Assembly: GCA_019454045.1 (NCBI GenBank)
Contig: SKCR01021139.1
Location: 1 to 64,000 of the forward strand
DNA length: 64,000 nucleotides
From: Zanthoxylum bungeanum
Lineage: Eukaryota; Streptophyta; Magnoliopsida; Sapindales; Rutaceae
Reading direction: 5' to 3'
Shown: in pieces, positions 21,609 through 36,155 of the stretch
How the letters are laid out: every line of letters starts with the position of its first letter
How positions within the stretch are numbered: position 1 is the first letter of the stretch
Notes under the pieces: model-generated
Database searches by the model: none
What the model was told of the DNA's origin: nothing
Seen by the model: only the letters and a program-made list of their open reading frames with translations
Program-made: the position numbers and the translations under genes

Positions 21609-24600
21609 ATCTCCCACTTGGCACATAGCCAGTAACTCAAGTGTCAAACACTCGAACTATGTACGGTTTGCTCAAATTGCTGAGGAAAGGTTTTCGTCAG
21701 CGGATTTGTATGATTATCGTCTGACGCGATTTATACGATCATCACATCGCCACGATGTATGATCCGAACGAATCAGATGAATATAGAAGTATATATCTGG
21801 ATCTTCGATGATACCTTTAATTCTTTAGCCATGTGCTGACGCCTAGCTCAGCTGCTAACAGAACTATATCTAATCTAATTAGATTTATTTTCGATCCAAA
21901 TGGCTTCTATTGCTGCCTCAGCCGCAGCAATAATCCGCATTTGTTGTTTATTCGCAATAGTATCTTGCTCGGAAGATTTCCAGCTCACTGTCCCGTTATT
22001 CAAACTTTATAGTACCGCCGTATTATAAACTGTTTGGAAACTTGCAGCAGTGATCCCAGTCACTTCAAGTTCTCCTTCTCCATAGTTTTAGGACAGCATC
22101 TTTAGTTCTCTAAGATACTAACAGATGTCCTTAACTTCAATACAGTGACTATCACTTGGATTGACCCGATTGTGACTCCATATGCTCAAAGCGTATGAGA
22201 CACAATATCAAGTACATTTTAAATGTACAATTTCCCAGAGAGTGTTAACAACTCCAAATCTATCCCAATAGATCTTTATTCCTTGAATAAAGGTTTTTAC
22301 TCCCCAGAATTCTACGGAGAATTTCTATGAAAGCCAAGCTTTCACCAATTGCATTATGGGAATTTCATTATCAGTGCTCTCCCACTAACCTCCTTATATA
22401 CACAAGAATCATTTCGTTTTGAGTCAAATCATAAACCATTATGATTATTTCAAAATGACAGTTCCAAGAACCTTATGCTTGCTTCAATCCAAACATGGAT
22501 CGAACAACCCGCAAACCTTGTTTGTCGGTTATATAAAATCGTCAGGATGTTAAAAATATCCTCCAAAAGGTTTCCTTTTCAGGAAAGCGATTTTGATCAT
22601 TAACTTACACATTTCATAAATGAAATATGCAGTATCAACAAGCATCATCAAAATGGATTTACCATGGCAACAGGTAAAATGTTGAACCGTTATTAACATA
22701 ATGTTGATAACGATACCTTTCCGTCACAACCTAGCTTAGTACGTTGGTATGTTGCCATCCATGTATGTCTTCCTTGAAGACGTTTACAGTACCAATAGGC
22801 ACAATGCCTTGCGGTACAACAACTAGTATCCAAACATAGTTGTTATACATGGAATCCATTTCGGACTCATGGAACTTTGCCATAATAGGGAGTCGATACC
22901 TTGTATCACTTCCTTGTACGTAGTCGGTTGGTATACCTCCATAAGATTTACATCTTTAAGGGGTTACATCAGAAACCCATACCCTAGGTTGTTTTCTGAC
23001 TCTATCTGATCTACGAAGTTCTTGTGTATTCGAAGATTAATGGTACAGATTCATCATTGATGAACTGTTTGTGTTCCATTAAGGACTTCGTGCCTTGAAT
23101 AGTATTACTCCGATTTTCATCGAGTATCACTATCCTCCCACTGACCACTGCATATCGGTGTTCCTCTTAGGAAAACCGCATGGTGAGCAACAATTTATTG
23201 TTCTCATGTGAGATTTATAAGTACTATACTTATGGTTTCCCTTAGGATAAACCTATTACTTGGCACTTATCCCAATTTGGGTTCTTAGTTTGGTATCATC
23301 CAAAACCATATGCCCGGGCATACCCAAATTATTAGGAATGAGAAACCCTGTTTCTTTACTGTTCATATCCTAATGATATCTGTCAAACAGATTTATATGA
23401 AACTTATTCTAAATAAGTTTTGCACTGATAATACATATCATGTTGAAGGAAATGATAGCTCAGAGCGACTCGTGATAAACCTTATCATGTCCAACAAAAT
23501 TTGGGTTTCGTTCGGACACCACCGTCTAACTGACGTGTCTCGGGAGGAGTCCTCATCTGAAAGAATACTATACTCTTTCATGTATGTTTTGAAACTTACT
23601 GCTTAAGTAATTCCATTACGGTCTTACCGTGACGGCATAATACTATAGTCGATCTGTTTATCTACTTCGTGTCGAAACTCATAAACGTTTCTGATCTGTG
23701 TTCTTCAAAGAAAACACATAACCATAACGTGATGCCACATCCGTTAAGGTCACGAAATATTCATGTTCACATCTAGCCTAGCTAGATATGGGCCCCACTA
23801 ACTTCACCATGAATAGGGCTAACAGATCGGTGGCACTTATACTATTACCAAGTAAACAGTGTTTTAGGTACTTTACCTAACAAACTAGATTCGTAGACTT
23901 TATTGACTATGTCAAATCAGTCCTAGTACCCACTCTTCAAAGTGCGGATATACGAGTTTGTTTTAATGGTGTCCTAGACACAACAATGCCACAATAAGTC
24001 TCTACTTGATCAAATCAATTGAGCTATTTATTGGTCATTTTATATTTTTGAGATTTTAATTATATTCAAATATAAATTATTTGTTATTCACATCTAATGT
24101 GTTTATCTCAGTATCATCTTTATATAATGAACACTTAGTGTTCTAGAATATAAAGGTTTATCCACAATGGATTAAACACTGATTAGAGATAATGTCTCTA
24201 GTCACATAGTTACATTATAACAGTTCCTAATTTAAGTACACACCCGAAGGGTAGTTCCTAAACTTAGGTATCTACGGTCGAACAACAGCGACTTTCGGTC
24301 CCGTTTCCGATTCGCAGAACAATTCTCAGCTTGAAGTCAGTATCCTGATCAAAGCAGATCTGAACATCAATACATATATTTTATGTACCACACTAAGTAT
24401 TTAAAATCTAATTTCAATACTAGTAGTGAACATAACTTTGACAAACATTTTTAAAGTCAGAGCCTTGCCCTTTCTTTAATTCCTTCGTTGTCTCCCATAT
24501 CCAAATGGTAGTCACTTTGGGATATGTCAATTATCCTTTTCAATATTTCAGGAACCTTAGGCCAAGCCTTGGGTTTTTAGAATATCGAAACAATGTGCAC

Positions 24601-27401
24601 CTCGTGCTACATGCCCAATTGCAACTTTGACTTATATTCTCTAGAATAGTCAATTAATTCTCCAGAATTATTTATTGCAATTTTAATACTTCTTAAATCT
24701 AAAATTAGATTTATGACAAGTATATTAACTAAGCACTAAAGTCATCATCACATAAATCTTCCAAAGGGTTATGCTCTACTTAATTGCTTAATTTGGGCTT
24801 AGGGATATATAAGTTATTTTATAAATAACTAAACCTATTATTTATTCCAATTTGAAAAATTAAATCATTAAAATATTTTAATCCGATTATATTTTAAATA
24901 TCCTACTTTTCAATTTTATCTTGATTACAATAGTCTAACTATTTAATCAAACTATAGTGGTTACTATATATATTATAATGATTATAATAGTCCAACTATA
25001 ATAAAATTATAATCCAAATTAATTAACCTCAATTACATTGATTACTATAATCCAATTATAAAATCAACTGTAAACTGAAATTAACTAATTCAAATATATT
25101 GATTAATATAATCCAATTATATATAATCAACTATAATACAGTCCAACTGTTTATTAAAACAACAATTTAAATATTAGTCCAACTAACATTTAATATTACG
25201 ACGAAATAATTTGAATGAGCGCGTATGGCGAGTTAATTGAACGAATATTGCAAATTCAATTCTTGACTCCCACTATTTTTCGTCGAGCCTCTAACCCTCT
25301 GTCGAGTACTCGGGAAACCGTGTTTTCCTAGTGGGCTAGGATCCCGTTAAATATCACACAATCTTGACTTTGGCCAACAAATTGTATGATAATTAACTAG
25401 GTAGATCTCTAAGATCAATTGGATCTCATCCAACTCCTAGATCCGGTAGGTGGACATCCAAGTCCGACACATATATCTTATATATGCCTATATCCAATAT
25501 ATAGCCTAACCTTTTTCCTCTGAATCAACTAGGTTGGCTTTGGCACAACAACCTGATGATCCCAGTCAAGCGCGGACCCATTGACCATGGAAGCTTCGTA
25601 ATTAATGTCGATGGACAAGAAGTGGTTTGACTTTGGCCAACAACCACAACTTGGACAAGGACACCAATATGGAACAAGCCTCGTGATTCAAAAACACATC
25701 TTCGACGGACAAGGGCTTGACTTTGGCCAACAACCCATGCCAATCTAGGATCTTGAGCAAGAATCACTCAATGGAAGGAAAAGACGCATGATATTTGATG
25801 AGGGCTTTTCGCGTGCAAATTGGCTACCAATTTCATTATCTTTGTTAAGGTCTCATCATCATACACCCTTAAACATGCATTCTAAATACATAATAAAGCG
25901 AGTATGAAAATAATAATAATGATATGCGAATGGATACTAACACATTGATCCTAGATCAAATCTCTCCCTTTCTCACTCAGCTAGCACTTGTATTACTTCT
26001 ACCCGTTACACTACACTTCTAAAGAAACCTCATTTACATTGAGGGGAATAGGTGAGAAGAGAATACAAAGAGAATAGAGGTGATAAGGCTGGACACGCAG
26101 GTCCAATTTAATAAATCGAATTTATTCAACAATTTCCAAAATTGCCCCACCCGACTAATATCCATCCGATATACATTATTCATTCATCACAACCACGTAT
26201 TCACACATAAGCAGGCTATCAATCAATCTAATCAAATTAATTAATCTGATAATTATATGATCATCCAATGTTCAAACAACGATTTGATTTTGGTCGAGTC
26301 AAACTCGTTTTTGCGAATAAGTACTCAAAGTACGAATTCTTGAATTAAATTAAACTACATAATTAAATCCAATTTAACATGTATTTAATACTAATTCACT
26401 ATTCAATTCCAAATTGAATATTACACTTTATTTAATAAACCTTTAACGACTTAAATTCCAAATTTAATCGCGTCGGGACTCAAAGCCCGATTAACGTCCA
26501 ACGTCAATTCAATTCAAGTCTAATGGGCTTTAATTAATTTCTTTAAGGCGTGGGCTTAACCCCATAAGCCCAGAAATCAATTTAGGCCCATTAGGCCCAA
26601 TTAAACTTTAAAGGTTTATAAGTTGTATTTGGGCTTAACGGAAGTGGCTTTGGGCCCAATTGGATCCAATCCATTTGGCCTAAATCCAACTTTGTACAAC
26701 AAAGCCCAATAAGCCCATTTACAACATAATAAGCCCAATCCAATTTAAGGCCTAAATAACTAAATTACATGAATCCATTCCGCAATTTAATTACCTAAAG
26801 TGCATTACATGATTAATCACCCAAATCAATATTTCCAAAACATGAAATTAGTCTAATAATCATGCTCATTATCATCATCACATGTCCAACACATAAATGA
26901 AAAAATCAAACCCATTACATGCTTTTAAGTCTCGGCCAAGGAGGGATTTTGTGTCCGATTTGGTTTCAATCCAATCGAACCCACAATCGACATCAAATCA
27001 CCACCTAATGATTTCCAATACATCCAATGTTCAAAAATCAAAATCCAAGACTAAATTAGGGCATGTTACATTCGGCCACCATAAGCATTTTGGGGATTTT
27101 GTTCAATTCAAAATTAAATCCATTCAATCTTAAATTAACATCATCCACATCATTACAACTCATCCAATGAATCAAAATGAAAAATTCCAAGAATTCCAAA
27201 AATACATACACATTCGGCCACATAACATTTTGGGGAAAATTATTCCAAATCAATTTTCAAGAAATTGATCCAATCAACATTCAATACAAACACATTTAAG
27301 CATATTCATCAATCCAATTTCACAAAATCATGCTCAAATTCAATTTGCCCAAATTTTAAGACCTAAAATTTTCATGCTCAAACCTAGGCTCTTGATGCCA
27401 T
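21609..27401 (-). pseudogene. pol: Element 3 internal region: decayed gag-pol and leader
   Basis: Reading on the minus strand, the primer site (reverse of CTCTTGATGCCA near 27391-27400) is followed by the leader with TGGGCC motifs (26460-26760), 90-bp repeats (about 25370-25740) and TGG-loop hairpins (about 24930-25190). Decayed gag-pol then runs from about 24600 down to the polypurine tract at 21609-21621. Plus-strand frames such as 23310-23606 are antisense shadows. Its length of 5793 bp is close to the 5830 bp of element 1. Confidence 0.82.
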
Positions 27402-29487
27402 TGTTGGTTTCTATTAAGGTCCCGGATCGATTATAAGCATGAAAAACATTGCGAATACATATCGACGAAGTTGCGGAATACTCACATCGATCGGTTGAGA
27501 CGATTTGAAGACGAATGAAGCCAAAAACGCTCACTGGTTTGGCGCCACTGCTGTGCAGATTTGCTCACTGGTTTGGGCAGTTTCGGATCTCATTTTGAAG
27601 CTCCAAACTTCGTCGAATGGATCCCGCTTCATGGGTGAACCTCCCTAACACCTTCGCAAGTCTCGTAAGTGTGCTAGCACTTGCGTTTTCACCATGAAAA
27701 CCACTCATTGCTTCCCATTTAGCTCACGCCAGTGAGCAGTGAAGAAGAAGAAGAAGAAACCCTTTTGGGCGTGAGAAAGATAGAAGAAATGGTGGAGAGA
27801 AATGTGTAATTAGTAAGTAAAAGATTTTCCAAAAACCTTTATATATTTTCCAAGAAAATATATTAAACAATTACCAAATAATATATAAAATAATTAAAGG
27901 TAAATGTCTCACCAACTTACACTATTTCACCTAAAACCATCAACTATTCATTTCACTTTATCAAAGTGACATGTAGTCATTCAATCAATCAATCACATTA
28001 ATCAATCACATCACTCAAAGTGACATTTGATTTGACGCTTGATGTGACGAATGATTTGACGCTTGATGTGACTTGCATCACCGCACTCGAATTCGAAATA
28101 CGAATGCGCTCGCAATCACACTCGGGCTCAGGTTCGCTAATTCCAAATTAGCGAGTTTTCCGTTGCGTCGTAATTAAATGATTACGCCTAGCGAATTCAC
28201 TATTCACGTCGCTAACGAATTAATTCTAAATTAATTCGTTCGCCCGAATTAAAATCTAATTTTAATTCTGCGTCGAAATCTAATTTCGTTTAATATATCC
28301 AATATATTAATTTACTGATTAATTCCAAATTAATCATTCTCTCTCCTAAGACGATATTTTATCCCAGATAAAATATCTCCGTAATTAATCCTAGATTAAT
28401 TTTCTCTTTCTTCTATATAATCCCAGATTATTAATGAGTGCGAGTTATGTGTCATCAGTGCATTATCGGGAAGCGACCCATGAGATCCCCGGATAATTCG
28501 GCAGTAAATAAGGTCGTCGGAGTATCCGAATCACTTACGTACCAAGTACTACGTTCTACCGATTTACGAGACAAGATCGGCTTCTAGCAAAGCACGAAGT
28601 CTTACCAAATTCTCCGGTCATATTCATCTAAGAATATTTAAGATTTATATCAGGCGTAGTATACCAAGTATCGTGTATATCGGCCCAGTATCAGATAGTC
28701 ACGTGCTAGGGCTGGGGCTGGATAAGTGTCTGCCCCGTCCGAAGCACATATCGGATGTCTGGTAATTAGTCTCTATAATCGGATATACATGACCTTGTCA
28801 TAATATCCCGATGGCCGGCCAGCACTTAAGAGCACTAATTCCATATCCTGCGTGACATCATCTCCACTATGACTGGAGTGATACTTCCGTCTTGACATCA
28901 CACCCAATACTCTACGTATCTCAATATACCCAGCATTGGCGTACACAGAACCGGTTAGAGTCCTGGACGACCTCAACTAAAGCATATTGATTCTCGTAAG
29001 CATTAGCGGTGCAAGTCTCAGGTTAAGACCATACACACCTACCCTGATGTCGGACTCCCATAGACACATAGTCATAATACCAATGGGATTCCGAGGGGTC
29101 TATCCAGAGCGAAGCTGTTTCCCGTACCATCGGTGAAACACAACCTCCTATCGCACTTGCATGAGTATCCAATACCCAAATATATGAGAACTATGCCGTT
29201 GTGCCCTCACAACGCACACAAGTGCAATACTAGCCTATTCCGCATTATCGATGTCCAGTCTCGATAATACTCCGGCTAGGGATATTTAATGATTAATCCT
29301 TCGTGGACTGATACTGTCTCATATCATCTCAATCCAGGAACTAATCATATGGACCTCTCTTCATTTACATATCTAAGGTGATCTAATCACAAATGATGAG
29401 AGTGCAATTTCCTTGTCACATAGTTAATTTGTACAACAACACTATGATCCGTACAAATAGTGACGCTATGGGTCATATTATCCAACA
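27402..29487 (-). repeat. 5' LTR of element 3
   Basis: 2086 bp. The splice-donor-like GTGAGTATT is at 27477-27485 (minus strand). It has few visible differences from 19527-21608, so the insertion is fairly recent. Confidence 0.92.
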
Positions 29488-29492
29488 GGCAC

Positions 29493-32400
29493 TTTGCCAT
29501 AATAGGGAGTCGATACCTCGTATTACTTCCTCAAAACGTAGTCGGTTGGTATACCTCCACAAGATTAATATCTTTATGAGGTTACATCAGAAACCCATAC
29601 CCCAGGTTGTTTTCTGATTCTCTCCGATCTACGCGGTTCTTGTGTATTCGAAGATTAATGGTACAGATTCATCGTTGATGAACTGTTTGTGTTCCTTTAA
29701 GGACTTCGTGCCTTGAATAGTATTACTCCGATTTTCATCGAGTATCACTATCCTCCCACTGACCACTGCATATCGGTGTTCCTCTTAGGAAAACCGCATG
29801 GTGAGCAACAATTATATTGTTCTCATGTGAGATTTATAAGTACTATACTTATGGTTTCCCTTAGGATAACCTATAATTGGCACTTATCCAATTTGGGTTC
29901 TAGTTTGGTATCATCCAAACGTTATGCCCGGCATACCCAAATTATTAGGAATGAGAACCCTGTTTCTTTCCTGTTCATATCCTATATGATATCTGTCAAA
30001 CAGATTTATATGGAACCTTATTCTAAATAAGTTTTGCACTGTTAATACATATCCGTTGAAGGAATGGTAGCTCAGAGTGACTCGTGATAAACCTTATCAT
30101 GTCCAACAAAATTCAGTTTTTAGTTCGGACACATCGTCAAACTGACATGTCTCGGGAGGAGTCCTCATCTGAAAGAATACTGTACTGTTTCATATATATT
30201 TGAAACTTACTGCTTAAGTATTTTCCATTACGGTCTTACCGTGACGGCATAATACTATAGTCGATCTGTTAATCTACTTCGTGTCGAAACCCTAATAGTT
30301 TCCGATTTGTGTTCTTCAAAAGAAACACATAACCATAACGTGATGCCACATCCGTTAAGGTCACAAAATATTCATATTCACATCTAGCCTAGCTAGATAT
30401 GGGCCCACTTTCTTCACAATGAATAGGGCTAACAGATCGATGGCATTTTCAATATTACCAAGTAAATAGTGTTTTAGGTACTTTACCTAATAAACTAGAT
30501 TCGTAGACTTTATTTGAATAGTCAAATCAGTCCTAGTACCCACTCTTCAAAAGTGCGGATATACGAGTCTTGTCTAATTCTGTCCTAGACAACAATGCCA
30601 CAAATAAGTCTCTACTTGATCAAATCAATTTGAGCTATTTATTTGTCATTTTATATGTTTTGAGATTTTAATTATATTCAAAATATAAATTATGTTATTC
30701 ACATCTAATGTGTTTATCTCAGTATCATCTTTATATAATGAAACACTTAGTGTTCTAGAATATAAAGGTTTATCCACAATGGATTAAACACTGATATAGA
30801 GATAATGTCTCTAGTCAAACTAGTTACATTATAACAGTTCCTAATTTAAGTACACACCCGAAGGGTAGTTCCTAAACTTAGGTATCTACGGTCGAAACAG
30901 CGACTTTCGTCCCGTTTCCGATTCGCAGAGCAATCTCAGCTTGAAGTCAGTATCCTGCTCAAAGCAGATTCTGAACATCAATACATATATTTTATGTACC
31001 ACACTAAGTATTTAAAATCTAATTTCAATACTAGTAGTGAACATAACTTTGACAAACATTTTTAAAGTCAGAGCCTTGCCCTTTCTTTAATTCCTTCGTG
31101 TCTGCCATATCCAAATGGTAGTCACTTGGGATATGTCAATTATCCTTTTCAATATTTCAGGAACCTTAGGCCAAGCCTTGGGTTTTTAGAATATCGAAAC
31201 GATGTGCTCCTCGTGCTACATGTCCAATTGCAAACTTTGACTTTTCACCTCTAGAATAGTCAATTAATTCTCCAAGAATTATTTATTACAATTTTAATAC
31301 TTCTTAAATCTAAAATTAGATTTATGACAAGTATATTAAATTAAGCACTAAAGTCATCATCACATAAATCTTCCAAAGATTATGCTCTACTTATTTTGCT
31401 TAATTTTGGGCTTTAAGGTATAATAAGTTATTTTATCAAATAAAGTAACCTATTATTATTCCCAATTTGAAAATTAAATCATTTAAAATATTTAATCCAA
31501 GATTATATTTTAAATATCCAACTTTTCAATTCTTTCTTGATTTCAATAGTCCAACTATTTAATCAATATTAGTGGTACTATATATTATAATGATTATAAT
31601 AGTCCAACTATATAATCAAATATAATCCAAATTAATTAACCTCAATTACATTGATTACTATAATCCAATTATAAAATCAACTGTAAACTGAAATTAATTA
31701 ATTCAAATATATTGATTAATATAATCCAATTATATATAATCAACTATATACAGTCCAACTGTTTATTAAAACAACATTAAATATTAGTCCAACTAATACT
31801 TTTAATATATATGACGAGTGATATTTGTTTGAGCGCGTATGGCGAGTAATTGAACGAATATTGCAAATTCAATTCTTGCCTCCCACTATTTTTCGTCGAG
31901 CCTCTAACCCTCTGTCGAGTACTCGGGAAACTGTGTTTCCTAGTGGGCTAGGATCCCGTTAAATATCACACAATCTTGACTTTGGCCAACAAATTGTATG
32001 ATAATTAACTAGGTAGATCTCTAAGATCAATTGGATCTAATCCCATTCCTAGATCCAGTAGGTGGACATCCAAGTCCTAAACATATCCTATATATGCCTA
32101 TATATCCAATATATACCCTAACCTTTTTCCTCTGAATCAACTAGGCCTGGCTTTGGCACAACAAACCTAATGATCCCAGTCAAGCGCGGACCCATTGACC
32201 ATGGAAGCTTCGTAATCAATGTCGATGGACAAGAAGTGGTCTTGACTTTGGCCAACAAACCACAACTTGGACAAGACACCAATATGGAACAAAGCCTCGT
32301 GATTCAAACACATCTTCGACGGACAAGGGCTTGACTTTGGCCAACAACCCATGCCAATCTAGGATCTTGAGCAAGAATCACTCAATGGAAGGAAAAGACG

Positions 32401-34052
32401 CATGATATTTTAATGAGGGCTTTTCGCGTGCAAATTGGCTACCAATTTCATTATCTTTGTTAAGGTCTCATCATCATACACCCTTAAACATGCATTCTAA
32501 ATACATAATAAAGCGAGTATGAAAATAAATAATAATGATATGCGGATGGATACTTAACATATTGATCCTAGATCAAATCTCTCACTTCTCACTCAAGCTA
32601 GCACTTGTATTACTTCTACCCGTTACACTCACTTCTAAAGAAACCTCATTTACATTGAGGGGAATAGGTGAGAAGAGAATACAAAGAGAATAGAGGTGAT
32701 AAGGCTGGACACGCAGGTCCAATTTAATAAATCGAATTTATTACAACAATTCCAAAATTGCCCCACCCGACTAATATCCATCCGATATACATTATTCATT
32801 CATCACAACCACGTATTCACACAAAAGCATGCTATCAATCAATCTAATCAAATTAATTAATCTGATAATTATGTGATCATCCAATGTTCAAACAACGATT
32901 TGATTTTGGTCGAGTCAAACTCGTTTTTGCGAATAAGTACTCAAAGTACGAATTCATGAATTAAATTAAACTACATAATTAATCCAATTTAACATGTATT
33001 TAATACTAATTCACTATTCAATTCCAAATTAAATATTACACTTTATTTAATAAACCTTTAACGACTTAAATTCCAAATTTAATCGCTTCGGGTCTCAAAG
33101 CCCGATTAACATCCAATGTTAGTTTAATTCAAGTCTAATGGGCTTTAATTAATTTCTTTAAGGCGTGGGCTTCGGCAACCAAAGCCCAATCAAGGAGTAA
33201 CCCCATAAGCCCAGAAATCAATTTAGGCCCATTAGGCCCAATTAAACTTTAAGGTTTATAAGTCGCATTTGGGCTTTATGGTAGTGGTTTTGGGCCCAAT
33301 TGGATCCAATCCATTTGGCCTAAACCCAACTTGATAAAATCAAGCCCAATAAGCCCAATTACAACTTAATAAGCCCAAATCCAATTAAAGGCCTAATACA
33401 TTAAATTACACAAATCCAATTTTGCAATTTAATTACCTAAAGTGCATTACATGATTAACCAACTAAATCAATATTTCCAAAACACTAAATTAGTCCAATA
33501 ATCATGCTCATTATCATTATCATATGTCCAACACATAAATTGAAAAATCAAACCCATTACATGCTTTAATGCACTCGGCCAAATGAGGGATTTTGTGTCC
33601 GATTTGGTTTCAATCCAATCGAACCCACAATCGACATCAAATCACCATCCTAAATGATTTCCAATACATCCAATGTTCAAAAATCAAAATACCAAGACAT
33701 TTGAGGGCATCATCCAATTCGGCCAACATGATTAATTTGGGGATTTTATGTTCAATTCAAAATCCAATCCAATTCGATTCAAATTAACATTATCCTATAT
33801 GATTCTAACTCATCCAATGAATCAAAATCGAAAAATTCCAAATTACCAAAATCCAATTTACATTCGGCCAAGGTATAATTTTTGGGGAAAATAATTCCAA
33901 ATCATTTTTCAACAAATTGGTCCAACCAAAATGCAATTAGACATGTTATAAGCATACTCAAACAATCAATTTATTCAAATCATGCTCAACACAAATTTAC
34001 CCAATTTTAAGCCCTACATTTTCATGCTTGAACCTATAGCTCTTGATGCCAT
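29493..34052 (-). pseudogene. pol: Element 2 decayed gag-pol and leader, second part
   Basis: Continuation of element 2 after element 3. Integrase-like and protease-like remnants lie at about 29500-31200. Then come the hairpin block (about 31540-31800), 90-bp repeats (about 31975-32345), the TGGGCC block (about 33090-33390) and the TTGGCCGA-type leader to the primer site near 34041-34051. All share their lesions with element 1. No coding frame. Confidence 0.8.
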
Positions 34053-36150
34053 TGTTAGGTTTATATCAAGGTCCCAATATCAAACAAGCAATGAAATCAT
34101 GTATGAATACATCAACGGAGGTAGCGGAATACTCACATCGATCGGTTAAGACGATTTGAAGACGAATGAAGCCAAAACTCCACTGCCTTGGTCACGCCCA
34201 CTGCTGCAGAATTGCTCACTGTTTTGGGCAGTTTTGGATCCAACTTTGAAGCTCCAAACTTCGTCGAATGGATCCCGCCTCATGGGTGAACCTCCCTAAC
34301 ACCTTCGCAAGTCTCGTAAGAGTGCTAGCACTTGTGTTTTTGCAACAAAAACCACTCTTGCTTCCCTTATTCACGCCATTTTGGCTTCCAAAACCAGTGA
34401 GTATTTCTCACTTTGGGCGTGACTTTGAAGGAGAGAAAATGAGAGAGAAGAATGTTGTGTATTGGTTGGTAAAGCATTTTCCAAAAATGCCTTTATATAG
34501 TTTCCAAGAAAAATACTAAAAACAATTACTTAATTGATTAAATAAAACCAAAAGTAAATGCTTTTCCCTCCAAACACTATTACACCTACTAACATCAACT
34601 ATTCAAAGTCACTTTAATAAAGTGATTTGATGTAAGTCAATCCATCAATCAATCAATCACATCCATCAATCAATCAATCACTCAAAGTGACTTTTGATTT
34701 GACGCTTGATGTGACGAATGATTTGACGCTTGATGTGACTTGCGTTGCCGCACTCGAATTCGAAATACGAATGCGCTCGCAATCACACTCGGGCTCGGTT
34801 TCGCTAATTCCTAATTAGCGAATTTTCCGTTGCGTCGTAATTAAATGATTACGCCTAGCGAATTCACTATTCACGTTGCTAACGAATTAATTCTAAATTA
34901 ATTCGTTCGCCCGAATTAAAATCTAATTTTAATTCCGCGTCAAAATCTAATTTCGTTTAATATATCGAACATATTAATTTACCGATTAATTATAAATTAA
35001 TCATTCTCTCTCTTTAGACGATATTTTATCCCAGATAAAATATCTTCGTAATTAATCCTAGATTAATTCTCTCTCTTCTATATAATCCCAGATTATTTAA
35101 GAGTGCGAGTCATACGTCATCGGTGGATTATTGGGAAGCAACCCATGAGATCCCCGGATAATTCGACAGTAAATACGGTCGTCGGAGTATCCGAATCACG
35201 TATGTACCAAGTACTACGTTCTACCGATTTACGAGACAAGATCGGCTTCTAGCAAAGCACGAAGTCTACCGAATTCTCCGGTCATATTCATCTAAGAATA
35301 TTTAAGATCTATATCAAGCGTAGTATACCAAGTATTGTGTATATCGGCCCAGTACCGGATAGTCACGTGCTAGGGCTGGGGCTGGATAAGTGTCTGCCTC
35401 GTCCGAAGCACATGTTGGATGTCTGGTAACTAGTCTCTATAATCGGATATACATGACCTTGTCATAATATCCCGATGGCCGGCCAGCACTTAAGAGCACT
35501 AATACCGTATCCTGCGTGACATCATCTCCATTATGACTGGAGTGATACTTCCGTCTTGACATCACACCCAATACTCTACGATTCTCAATATACCCAGCAT
35601 TGGCGTACACATAACTGGTTAGAGTCCTAGACGACCTCAACTAAAGTATATTGATTTTCGTAAGCATTAGCGGTGCAAGTCTCAGGTTAAGACCAAACAC
35701 ACCTACCCTGATGTCGGACTCCCATAGACACATAGTCATAATACCAATGGGATTCCGAGGGGTCTATCCAGAGCGAAGCTGTTTCCCGTACCATCGGTGA
35801 AACACAACCTCCTATCGCACTTGCATGAGTATCCAATACCCAATATATGAGAACTATGTCGTTGTGCCCTCACAACGCGCACAAGTGCAATACTAGCCTA
35901 TTCCGCATTATCGATGTCCAGTCTCGATAATACTACGACTAGGGATATTTAATGATTAATCCTTCGTGGACTGATACTGTCTCATATCATCTCAATCCAG
36001 GAACTAATCATATGGACCTCTCTTCATGTATACATATAAGGTGATCTAATCACAAATGATGAGAGTGCAATTTCCTTGTCACATAGTTAATTTGTACAAC
36101 AACACTATGATTTGTACAAATAGTGACGCTATGGGTCATATTATCCAACA
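34053..36150 (-). repeat. 5' LTR of element 2
   Basis: 2098 bp, the partner of 16158-18258. It abuts the rest of element 1's LTR in opposite orientation and so forms a long inverted repeat with 36151-37796. Confidence 0.92.
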
Positions 36151-36155
36151 GTGAG

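Larger units (their letters stand above)
19527..29487 (-). mobile_element. Element 3: family A variant copia, TSD GGCAC
   Basis: A complete 9961-bp element with LTRs at 19527-21608 and 27402-29487 and GGCAC at 19522-19526 and 29488-29492. It interrupts the pol of element 2. Its LTRs start like family A (TGTTGGATAATATGACCC on the minus strand) but end AGAAACCAACA like family B, marking a subfamily. The internal region is decayed in the same way as elements 1 and 2. Confidence 0.94.
16158..36150 (-). mobile_element. Element 2: family A copia, TSD GTGAG
   Basis: LTRs at 16158-18258 and 34053-36150 flank a minus-strand internal region split by element 3. GTGAG at 16153-16157 and 36151-36155 is a clean 5-bp target duplication. 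Its own length is about 10.03 kb without element 3. It sits in reverse orientation inside the 3' LTR of element 1, an LTR of the same family. It has no intact coding region. Confidence 0.93.

Noticed and set aside
23310..23606. 98-codon plus-strand frame
   Set aside because: Antisense to the decayed integrase region of element 3; not a gene.
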